Assembly (NCBI GenBank): GCA_037355855.1 | Contig: CM074758.1 | Coordinates: forward strand, 407,001-471,000 | DNA length: 64,000 nucleotides | Direction: 5' to 3' | Origin: Pseudo-nitzschia pungens | Taxonomy: Eukaryota; Bacillariophyta; Bacillariophyceae; Bacillariales; Bacillariaceae | In this document: positions 32,467-41,315 of the stretch, in pieces | How positions within the stretch are numbered: position 1 is the stretch's first letter | Layout of the letters: every line of letters starts with the position of its first letter | Translations under genes and position numbers: made by a program | The notes under the pieces: generated by a model | The model's input: only the letters and a program-made list of their open reading frames with translations | Told to the model about the DNA's origin: nothing | Database searches by the model: none

Positions 32467-35100
32467 TCACTCGCTCGCCGGGCCTGCCAGGGGAGAGGTC
32501 ACAACAAGCTCGGAAGCGCAGTGGCGATGGTCCGCGTCCACTCCCAACCATTGGTTCAGAGCCCGAGTTGTCGACTCTCGGTGGTCGTTCGAAAAATCCA
32601 ATTCCAGGAGCGAGTGGGAGTCGTCGTACGTTTCAACGAATCTCCGAACGTGCTCGACGTGTCCGCACCACCAGTCCCTCAGCTGATCGTCGCTCAGTCG
32701 GAGACACCGACGGGGGTCTTCTCCCGGTTCTTCTGTCCCGGTGGTGGTGGGATCGGCCACCCACTCAAACTCGGGACAGGGAAAGTGCCGCGCGAGGCGC
32801 TGCTCCTCTGTCAGGGCGAGTCCCGGCAGCTCCGAGCGCGCCCATCGCTCGGTGAAATTGTGAAAGGTCTGAGCCCATGCCACCCACTCGTCGATGGGGG
32901 GCATCGGCAACACAAAGGTTGCGGTCGGGTCCTCCTCGTGGATCTCGTCTAGCAGCTGGATCTGGGGAAAAATGGCTTCAGCCGATGACGACGACGATGA
33001 CGACGATGCTGCTGCAGCTGCGGGCGCCGACGAGTTGAGAGACGGGGTGTAGTCCAGGGCCGTAAAGGCCTGTCGATTCGGACCAAAAAATCCCTCCAGG
33101 GGTCCGATGTGGGCGTCCCTCACGGCCTCGCGCATTTTCTTGCCCACCGATCCGATTCGTCGCTTCCCGTTGGAACCGAGGGCCTTGCGGTGGACGACCC
33201 TGAGGCCAAGGCACGACAAGTAGTCGTGGAGGGCATCGCTCCACGGGTCCATCGGAAGTCCCATGTTGAGAATCGGGTAGGGCAGGAGGACCGCTGGGGG
33301 CCCGGAAGCAGCAGCAGCGACGGTATTGGCATTGTTCTTTAGTTTCCGGGCATTGCCGTTCCGTAGCTTGCCCGAACCATTATTGTCTCGAGGCTCCCCT
33401 CCCGCGAATGGTCGGGGCCGGAAGCACCGTGCTTCCGGATCGTCGTTCCCCTTTTTCGTGCGCTGCTCGGCGAGAATCCTTTCCAACAGTTCCAGGCTCG
33501 TTGGTTTCCGGGACGCTTTCCGGGACCTACTGTTTTGCTTCGTCTCGTCATTGCTTTCGTCGTCGTCAACGTTGTCGTCGACGTTGTCACCGCGTTCCGT
33601 CTCCAGTCGCTGCGTGGTGTGGTTCCATTCCTCGTAGTATTTTGTGGCGCGGGCAATCGGTCCCCCGGGACGCGATCCCGCGGAAATGGCCGCTTCCGGA
33701 TTGGCGTTCGCTTTTCCCCACGTCACGTTCCGATCCCGCTTGCTGTCACTGTTGCCTGTCGTTGGAAAGAAAATGTCCGAGAGGGACCCCGTGGTGGTTT
33801 GGTTGCGATCGTACAAATCCAGCTCGATCAGCAGATGGGACGGGTGCTCATCGACAAATCTGCGAACGTGAAGAACATGGTGGCACCAAAAGTGCCGGAG
33901 CTGCTGCTCGGTCGCCTGTAGGGGCTCGCTCGGATTTTCCGACCGCCGCAGGACCTGGTCGGGCGTGAGAACCAGTCCCGGGATTCCGGTGCCCTCCATC
34001 CAGCGGGCCGGCATGCGGTGCCACGATCGGACACTGCGGATCCAGTCATCGACGGGCCGGAACAGGATCACCAGCGTGGCGTTGGGTTCGGCAGCGTGGA
34101 TCTCATCCAGCAGGGAAATTTGCGGAAAGAAATTGCTATCAATTTCGCTGTTGTCGCTGTCATTGTAGTTGTCGTTTTCTTGCTGTTGGGACGTCGAGAC
34201 GAGGGTGTAATCCATTTGCGTGTGGGCTTGGTAGGACGGCGGCAAGAGTCCAAAGGGAGAATCGAGTCCCTCGTCGACGGCTTGTTTCATGAGTTTTCCA
34301 ACGTAGGCGCGTTTTCGGTTTTTGTTTGGTTCCGCGGCATTTCCATCGGCATTCCCATCGGCATTCGCATTGGTAGTATTCGCATCGGCCTCCACATTTG
34401 CAATTTCGACAATGTTGTGGGTGGCCTTCCAGTGGAGGTCGTGCCGGACAAACCGGAGGAGCGTCGACGATCCCGACTTGGGCATACCCATGTTGAGCAG
34501 CGGCAGTCCGATGGGAACAAAACTTTCTGAGCCGTGGGAGTTTCTGCTTTCTTGAAAGTGTTGCTTCCATTGTTCCCTAGCGAAGGCCACGGCACGTCGC
34601 GTCCGTTCGAAATCCGGTTCGAAGCAGGAGGGTTCGTTGCGATCCGAGCGCTCCTCGACAACATCTATCTCGTGCAAGATTTCTTGCAGCAATTGAAAGC
34701 TCATTTTCGCTTTTGGTTTGGAACGGGTATAGTTCTCGTTTCTTTTTTGGCTTCCGACGTTACCGTCTCGCTCTAGCAAGGAATAGTCCAGCCTTCCCCT
34801 CAGTGGATCCCAGGCTTCGTACTGCGAAACCGGACGTTTCGACCCCGGCTTTGCTCGGGAAGTCGATCCGTATTGATGCATCGATGACAGGTTGTGAAAC
34901 ATGTTCACGAGCACCAAGAAGGAGGCCAGGCCAATCCCCAAGAGGCGCATACGCCCACCCTGGTATTTCTTCGACTTGGGCGAAGCCGACAAGCGGGGCA
35001 GGAAAGAATTGGGGTGAACGATCTCCGTGCTACTGTTGTTGCTGCCATTGCCGCCTTCTATTCTGCTACTTTTCTTGGAAAGCATCCCCGTGGTCGCCAT
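32467..35100 (-). CDS. Tandem two-domain sulfotransferase-like type II membrane protein
   Basis: An intact 877-residue frame with a clean ATG. A basic N-terminus precedes a single hydrophobic helix at 52-70 (LLGIGLASFLVLVNMFHNL), giving type II topology. Domain 1 (about 195-470) has NMGMPKSGSSTLL at 203-215, matching the PAPS-binding loop, then LLDEIHAAEPNATLVILFRPVDDW and QLRHFWCHHVLHVRRFV. Domain 2 (about 605-870) repeats the order: NMGLPMDPWSDAL at 612-624, LLDEIHEEDPTATFVLPMPP and QLRDWWCGHVEHVRRFV. So the gene contains an internal duplication. In domain 2 the Lys and Gly/Ser residues of the loop are gone and FRPVDDW has become MPPIDEW, so it is probably inactive. An Asn/Asp-rich linker joins the domains. 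Likely Golgi, acting on glycans or proteins; no substrate can be named. Confidence 0.68.
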   Translation of the reverse strand: MATTGMLSKKSSRIEGGNGSNNSSTEIVHPNSFLPRLSASPKSKKYQGGRMRLLGIGLASFLVLVNMFHNLSSMHQYGSTSRAKPGSKRPVSQYEAWDPLRGRLDYSLLERDGNVGSQKRNENYTRSKPKAKMSFQLLQEILHEIDVVEERSDRNEPSCFEPDFERTRRAVAFAREQWKQHFQESRNSHGSESFVPIGLPLLNMGMPKSGSSTLLRFVRHDLHWKATHNIVEIANVEADANTTNANADGNADGNAAEPNKNRKRAYVGKLMKQAVDEGLDSPFGLLPPSYQAHTQMDYTLVSTSQQQENDNYNDSDNSEIDSNFFPQISLLDEIHAAEPNATLVILFRPVDDWIRSVRSWHRMPARWMEGTGIPGLVLTPDQVLRRSENPSEPLQATEQQLRHFWCHHVLHVRRFVDEHPSHLLIELDLYDRNQTTTGSLSDIFFPTTGNSDSKRDRNVTWGKANANPEAAISAGSRPGGPIARATKYYEEWNHTTQRLETERGDNVDDNVDDDESNDETKQNSRSRKASRKPTSLELLERILAEQRTKKGNDDPEARCFRPRPFAGGEPRDNNGSGKLRNGNARKLKNNANTVAAAASGPPAVLLPYPILNMGLPMDPWSDALHDYLSCLGLRVVHRKALGSNGKRRIGSVGKKMREAVRDAHIGPLEGFFGPNRQAFTALDYTPSLNSSAPAAAAASSSSSSSSAEAIFPQIQLLDEIHEEDPTATFVLPMPPIDEWVAWAQTFHNFTERWARSELPGLALTEEQRLARHFPCPEFEWVADPTTTGTEEPGEDPRRCLRLSDDQLRDWWCGHVEHVRRFVETYDDSHSLLELDFSNDHRESTTRALNQWLGVDADHRHCASELVVTSPLAGPASE

Positions 35101-35689
35101 GATAGGACTTCCTTCGTCGATGCTGTCGCAAAGCCATTGGATTCGATAGTCGATAGCGCTGTTGGGAGTAGCTTGGCACGTAATCTTACGTAACGCGGAT
35201 GGGTGAATGGATAGAAACTACGTTCGTGGGGTGCAATCCAATGCGATGGTCACACCATGACGAAACACGATCGTTTCGGTTAGGTTCTGTTCTGTTCCGT
35301 TCGGTTCCGTTCAGGTCAATTCGATTCAATTCAATTTGATGAAAAATACAGTTCATTTGATTTCAATTCGACCGGTAATGTACCGTAATCCAATAGGTAA
35401 GGTTTAGGCTACGATAAACCTTACCTTAATCTTACTCGGAGTAGACAGGAAGTAGGAACGTGGATTGAGATCACGAAAAGATTTGGAGAGAGGACGGAGG
35501 GAGGTGTGACCAAAATTGGCGCACTCTGCGTACGTTGGGGGGAAGCCTACGTACAATAATACTATTGTCATCACTCAATCAATTTATAATACTTCGTATC
35601 TTCAATCTTGAGAGGGGAACCTTTCTACTACTTCCCCTCGCTTTTCTCATGTTCTGTGCCTACTAGCAGCAGCGCCTAAGGCTTACCAC

Positions 35690-35760
35690 CACCACTAGTA
35701 CTAGTAGTGGTAGTACTACTACTAGAACTGGCAATACTACTACTAGTAGTAGTGGTGCTG
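35690..35760. repeat. (CTA/TAG)n palindromic trinucleotide tract
   Basis: Runs of CTACTACTAGTAGTAG type in which CTA repeats meet TAG repeats at ACTAGT centres, so the tract folds back on itself. Similar tracts occur at 29440-29500, 39545-39625, 47390-47410, 47595-47660, 47730-47775 and, as a looser relative, at the right end of the window. Confidence 0.8.
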
Positions 35761-35856
35761 TGGTGCTGGTGATGCTGCTGAGGACTCCTCCTCAACAACA
35801 AGACTCCTCCTCGCCTTCTAGTAGTACAATTAATCCGACGGGCAGATATCAACACA

Positions 35857-36086
35857 CTAAGGGGGATATTGGACAGGATGCTAAGCAAGATGCTGGGCCC
35901 TTCTATTAGGATCTGTACCAGATCTACATACCTTATCTCTTATCAGATCAAAATTATAAAATATTCAGTGTGCTGCTACTACTAACTGATAAACCAAACT
36001 GCACTGGCCTAAGGGGGATAGTGCACAGTATGCTAAGCAGGATGCTGGGCCCTGTATGTAGAACTTGTACCAGATGTACATGCCCC
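35857..36086. repeat. Direct repeat pair, about 78-bp units
   Basis: Copies at 35857-35935 and 36009-36086 share CTAAGGGGGATA, CAGxATGCTAAGCA, GATGCTGGGCCCT and TGTACCAGATxTACAT. They sit beside copy B of dispersed family 2 and may be part of the same element. Confidence 0.75.
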
Positions 36087-36109
36087 AGTTTATGAAGATA
36101 TCCAAGATG

Positions 36110-36365
36110 ATGCTATGGACTGTGCTAAGGCTCCCCCTGTGCAGGGAAGTGTATTGCTGGTGGGGCTACAGGAGACAGTAGCATCTGGTAGCTGCCTAAC
36201 AGGTGCTTAGCTGAGTGCTAGAAGCTGTGTGCTAAATGGTTAGCAAGAACAGGCTTAGCATATAGGCTTAGCAACAGGCTTATTCTGTTTGGTATGGGTG
36301 CTAACTCCAAGAAGATACCAGGGTTGTCGCGTACGATTTGTAATGATGGCGGAATACCGGGTACA
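36110..36365 (-). repeat. Dispersed repeat family 2, copy B
   Basis: The inverted partner of 18780-19035, sharing GTTAGCACCCATA, GAATAAG, CTGTTGCTAAG and TTAGCACACAGC in the same order on the minus strand. Divergence is substantial, so the copies are old. Confidence 0.65.
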
Positions 36366-36487
36366 ACTCCACTAAAATAGAAGTAACTTACCCCAAATGG
36401 TCCAATATTATTACGCGAAGCAAAACGAAATAATGTGTTATGTATTTCGGGAATCATCACTCAATGATCGAACAGAAGTACGGTAAC

Positions 36488-36660
36488 CTTAGTAGTAATG
36501 AACAACGTACAGACACTGCAGTCATGAGTCACTGACTCAGTCCTGAGTAGCAGTCATATTTGTCAAGTTCTGATAAGATCTTACCGGTATGAACAACGCA
36601 CAGACACTCGATTCATGACTCACTGATTCATTAACGAGTATCAGTCGTTATTCAATCGTA
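36488..36660 (+). repeat. Direct repeat pair, about 60 bp
   Basis: ATGAACAACGTACAGACACT at about 36497 recurs as ATGAACAACGCACAGACACT at about 36590. Both are followed by TCATGA(G/C)TCACTGA(C/T)TCA and a GAGTA(G/T)CAGTC end, so the unit is about 60 bp. Confidence 0.75.
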
Positions 36661-36945
36661 GGGATTGATCATCCTTCTCCTCGAAGTTCTGATACAATTC
36701 CGACCGTGAGACGAAGTCGGTCTTCTTAAGTATTTTCACGAATCGAACCTACAAGTTTCTCAGTTGAGTCCTTTTGGTTCTAAAACTCAATAGCACACAA
36801 TTTTACGATCAGCGTAGTTCAGGTAGAATTCCGACCGTTAGACGAAGTCGGTCTTCTTAAGTATTTCACGAATAGAAGTACGTAGTAGAATACTTTCTCA
36901 AGAGTGAGTCCTTTTGGTTCTAACACTCAATAGCTCACAATTTTA
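36640..36945 (+). repeat. Dispersed repeat family 1, tandem pair
   Basis: Two direct copies of about 120 bp, 36697-36815 and 36828-36945. Each has AATTCCGACCGT, GACGAAGTCGGTCTTCTTAA, CACGAAT, TTTCTCA, GAGTCCTTTTGGTTCTAA and CACTCAATAGC(A/T)CACAATT. The inverted relative is at 13185-13345 and a rearranged fragment lies at 39297-39345. The second copy ends 26 bp before the start codon of the next gene, so it probably forms its promoter or leader. Confidence 0.8.
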
Positions 36946-36970
36946 CCACGAAAAAAAAACAACGAGAAGA

Positions 36971-37037
36971 ATGGACAGTGAGAACAACCCTCCCCGGCCG
37001 AAGAGCGAGCCTCAGCCTTTAACGACCAACAGCAGCG

Positions 37038-37098
<61 letters not shown>

Positions 37099-37361
37099 AA
37101 ACAATATCAAAATCAAAATCAATAGCGATAGCGATAGCGATTCGGAAGAGGCATCTGCTCCGGACTCACGATTGTTATTGGCCCGAGAAAACGAGCGTCT
37201 CAAAACCGAAGAATGCGACCGGGACCAGGCAATCCCGCTCCAGTCCGCATCAGCAACGGTCAAGTTGGAGCAAAGCGAGGGTGCCGTTGAAGGTGACGGT
37301 GCTGTTAACAGTGACAGAATCAAGGAAGAGAACCAGTCGGATTATGTTCCCGACGACCACT

Positions 37362-37394
<33 letters not shown>

Positions 37395-38974
37395 GTGGCT
37401 CGGGAACGGAAGACGAAGGCTGGATCACACCGTCGCAGCCGGAACCAATTGGACGAAAGCGAGAGAACAAAGACGAAGACGAAGACGAGGAGGAGGAAGA
37501 AGAAGACGAAGAAGGAGAAGGAGAAGAACTCGATTCGGATCGGGATTCGTGCAGGGGACGGAATTCATCGGGGACTTTCACCACAGTGACACGGAGAAAG
37601 CGAGCGAGAGACGATGATCATGACGATGACGGCGATGAGGAATACGATTCGGATGTGGATGTGGATGTGGATGTGGATCCGGCTCGGTCACAGTACGCAA
37701 GGAGATGGGACGAAATGTATCAGCGTCTTGTAAACTACAAAAAGGAATACAAAGATACCCGCGTCCCACGCACTTACAAGGCAGATCCCAAGCTGGGACA
37801 ATGGGTTGCGAATCAGCGCTCAAGCTGTAAAAAAAAGGACCGCGTGGCACGGTTGAATGAGATTGGATTTGTTTGGAGTGTAGCAGATGCCATTGCGAAG
37901 AATGCGCAATGGGACGAAATGTATCAGCGTCTTGTAAACTACAAAAAGGAATACAAAGATACCCGCGTCCCACGCACTTACAAGGCAGATCCCCAGCTGG
38001 CAAATTGGGTTGCGAATCAGCGCAGAAGCTGTAAAAAAAAGCACCGCGTGGCACGGTTGAATGAGATTGGATTTGTTTGGAGTGTAGCAGATGCCATTGC
38101 AAACGATGAGAAATGCTGGGACGAAATGTATCAGCGTCTTGTAAACTACAAAAAGAAATACAAAGATATTCGTGTCCCAACAAATTACAAGGCAGATCCC
38201 CAGCTGGCAAATTGGGTTCATAATCAGCGCAAAAGCTGTAAACAAAAGGACCGCGTGGCACGGTTGAATGAGATTGGATTTGTTTGGAGTGGAGCAGCGC
38301 AATGGGACGAAATGTATCAGCGTCTTGTAAACTACAAAAAGGAATACAAAGATACCCGCGTCCCACGCACTTACAAGGCAGATCCCCAGCTGGCAAATTG
38401 GGTTGCGAATCAGCGCAAAAACTGTAAAAAAAAGCACCGCGTTGCACGGTTGAATGAGATTGGATTTGTTTGGAGTGAAGCAGGTGCCATTGCAAACGAT
38501 GAGAAATGCTGGGACGAAATGTATCAGCGTCTTGTAAACTACAAAAAGAAATACAACAAAGATACTCGTGTCCCACCTAATTACGAGGCAGATCCCCAGC
38601 TGGCAAATTGGGTTAAGGATCAGCGCTTAAGATGTAAAAAAAAGGACCGCGTGGCACGGTTGAATGAGATTGGATTTGTTTGGAGTGAAGCAGGTGCCAT
38701 TGCAAACGATGAGAAATGCTGGGACGAAATGTATCAGCGTCTTGTAAACTACAAAAAGAAATACAAAGATATTCGTGTCCCACCTAATTACGAGGCAGAT
38801 CCCAAGCTGGCAAATTGGGTTAAGGATCAGCGCTTAAGATGTAAAAAAAAGGACCGCGTGGCACGGTTGAATGAGATTGGATTTGTTTGGAGTGAAGCAG
38901 GTGCCATTGCAAACAATGAGAAACGGGACGAAACGTATCAGCGTCTTATGAAGCTCAAACAAAAACACGTCTGA
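36971..38974 (+). CDS. Helicase-associated (HA) domain repeat protein without helicase
   Basis: The first ATG in frame, at 36971, gives 667 residues. Residues 1-240 are low complexity: polyAsn, Asp/Glu runs and a basic patch (RRKRARDD). From about 245 there are six tandem copies of a 60-70 residue unit, WDEMYQRLVNYKKEYKDTRV..., ADPxLANWVxNQR, CKKKDRVARLNEIGFVW, and a truncated seventh. This is the pattern of the helicase-associated domain (Pfam HA), which is expanded in diatoms and elsewhere follows SNF2/DEAD helicases and may bind nucleic acid. Here no helicase motor is present. The units are nearly identical at DNA level, pointing to recent expansion or gene conversion. Nuclear or nucleic-acid-bound location is inferred from the basic repeats. 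Confidence 0.8.
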
Positions 38975-39045
38975 ATAACATTGGATTCGTCTGGGATGCC
39001 AGAAATTCGCATTGCATAACTAAGAAAGCTTGCGGTTGTTGAATC
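38975..39045 (+). pseudogene. Out-of-frame remnant of the last HA repeat
   Basis: Across and just past the stop codon, another frame reads RLNNIGFVWDARNS, clearly the end of an HA unit (RLNEIGFVW). The seventh repeat thus lost its middle and its frame, and the protein now ends at KLKQKHV. Confidence 0.7.
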
Positions 39046-41315
39046 AACTTCACCCGGCACCGGGGAACGAGACTGAAGCGTCCCGTGCAGAACTCCGATA
39101 AGACGGAACTGAAGGAAGGCGTATTGATTCAAAACAGGATTTGGTTTTGTGCGCTGCATCTGACAGAACTCGTATCTGAATCGCCAGGAAGAATAAACTG
39201 TATGATCAATTATTATTATTATTTATTTGTAGCTCCCCCATGGTCGATTGCTGTAGATTGTCGATTGATGTAGTAGCAGATTGTCGATTGCTGTAGAGTC
39301 CTTTTGGTTCTAAAATTGATCGAACCTACAAAGTTTCTCAACAACTGTGGCTTTTTGATGTTGCCATCAGCAAAATTATGAGCTGCTGCGTGCTGTTGTC
39401 ATTGCTGCTTCTGCTGCTTCTGCTGCTACTCCTGCTGGTGTGGATCGATTCAGCAGCAGAGTGGATCCATCCACTCGTGTTTTGCGTTCCGAACTTGCTT
39501 TCATGTACCGGTATGTTCGATATCCAGACTTCTTGTAGACCTACAATACTACTACTAGTAGTAGCTAAAGAGAGGTCCACTACTAGTACTAGTACTAGTA
39601 GTAGTACTAGTAGTAGAAGTAAGATTACTACTAGTAACTCGAACCACCACTTTCCTGATGGTATTCAGCAGAGAAGAAGAAGATGGTGATGAAGACGATG
39701 GCAGCAAGAGCGATGAAAAATCCCCTAGCATCTCCTACTAGTATCTCTGGTTAAACACCAGCTATTCTTCTTCTTGCAGTCTGCGGGGCTACAAAGAATC
39801 GACAAGAAGGCAGCATGAAGAAATGGGGGTCTCAAAACCGGCGTTGGTGGTGGGGGTGGGGGTGGTACTACTACTAGTGCTGACTGCGGCGGTTGCGCGA
39901 ATGTCCTTCCTCTATCAATGACCGAGTGCTCTTGCCAAGAGCGACTCGGGGACAGTGCGACGCGGAGAAGAAACTCTCTGCGTTACCGGATGCTGCAAAA
40001 CGTTGCGTAGCTTGAAGACGTTTGTCTTTTTTGTTTTGTTTTGTTTTGTTTTGTCTTTTTTGTTTTGTTGTGTCTTTTTTGTTTTGTTTTGCTTTGCTTT
40101 GTTTTGCTTTGATTTGTTTCCTTTCGACTCGATTCGTCGTTTCGATCTCGTCTTTTGTTTCTTTTTTTGCACCTGCCTCAGAGTTCGCTACTGGAGGGTC
40201 ACGAAAAGTATCAGGGTTTCGTTTTATCAGTGAGAGATTTGCAGGCAGTGCGTGCGTGAAAAGAGAGCACATCAGTAGACAGAACTCGTCCTCAATCGTC
40301 GTTTCATTCCTGCTGCTGTATTCTGGTGCGTACCATTCATCATACTCTCTCGAGGAGCGAGGAATGCAAGTCTCGCATGAGCAGGAGCGCACACAATTCC
40401 CACTTCGGCAAGTTGAATGTTGACGGATGGATCATAGGTAATCCGGCTCGGCCTGTTGAATGTTGATGGATGGATCACGGCAGATAGTAGAACAGTATTT
40501 GCCGTAATATTTCAGACCCGCAATGACAAAAATATTTGTTGCGGAACTTTTTGGCCTTCTGGTGTTCCAACAGCAACGTAGCACAGGGACACCCTTCGCT
40601 GCAAGAACGGGAACATTAAATCCGTCGTCCTTGCGATTTTGGGGGCGATGGTTTTGTTTGGTTTTGTTTGGTATTGTTGGTACCGACGTCCAAACTTATC
40701 GCGTTCAATTCCTGGCTCTGTCGCAATGGGTTTGGAAAACAAATCACACTAATAATCGTACGAAGAATTCACATACCTGTACCGGGTTTGCACCTGGAAC
40801 GCAACGCTTTTCCGATTTTTGTGAAAGTGACACCGATCTTGAAATCAACCCAGAAAGTCTGCAACTTAAAAGTGTGACACCATATCCATAAGCCAGACAA
40901 CACTATTCCGAAACAGGAACACAATGCTAGCGTATGTAAGACAATTGATAACCTACCGAAATACTTCGTAATATACCCGAAAGTCATTAATGACCTTTTG
41001 AGTGGGGAAAATAGTTCCCTTCATTAACATTATTATTTTTTGTCGGTGTCAATCTAAATCCAGATTTTCTGCTCGACAGAATCCTGATCCGAAATTCTCA
41101 CAAATTCGTATTTCTACGAAAGGTGATCGATACAGTCTCTTACTCCACACCGTTCCCCTTGTATTTTGGTAAGGAAGTCAAAATGGTCAACCACAGCAAT
41201 ACGGCATAGATGCTGTTTGTACGATGTGTGGAGACTGACACTCATCACCGTATTTCACTCTCTCTTTGTTCTCCCTTTTTGCCACCATCAGTAAGCCCAA
41301 CAAACGAACACCACC
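39046..41315. other. Intergenic DNA
   Basis: No confident gene. It contains a fragment of dispersed family 1 (39297-39345), CTA/TAG tracts (39545-39625), a (TTTTG)n tract (40030-40115) and two TTGAATGTTGA(T/C)GGATGGATCA repeats near 40410-40480. An open frame at 40523-40891 (122 codons) has no domain and is not accepted. Confidence 0.5.

Larger units (their letters stand above)
35101..36970. other. Repeat-rich divergent intergenic region
   Basis: It separates a minus-strand from a plus-strand gene and should contain both promoters. It carries TAACCTTAC/TACCGGTA motifs (35370-35445), a CTA/TAG palindromic tract (35690-35760), direct repeats and the dispersed families listed separately. The minus-strand frame at 36218-36460 lies inside a dispersed repeat and is not accepted as a gene. 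Confidence 0.6.

Noticed and set aside
40523..40891. 122-codon plus-strand frame
   Set aside because: No domain, weak composition and (TTTTG)n-like segments; no support beyond being open.
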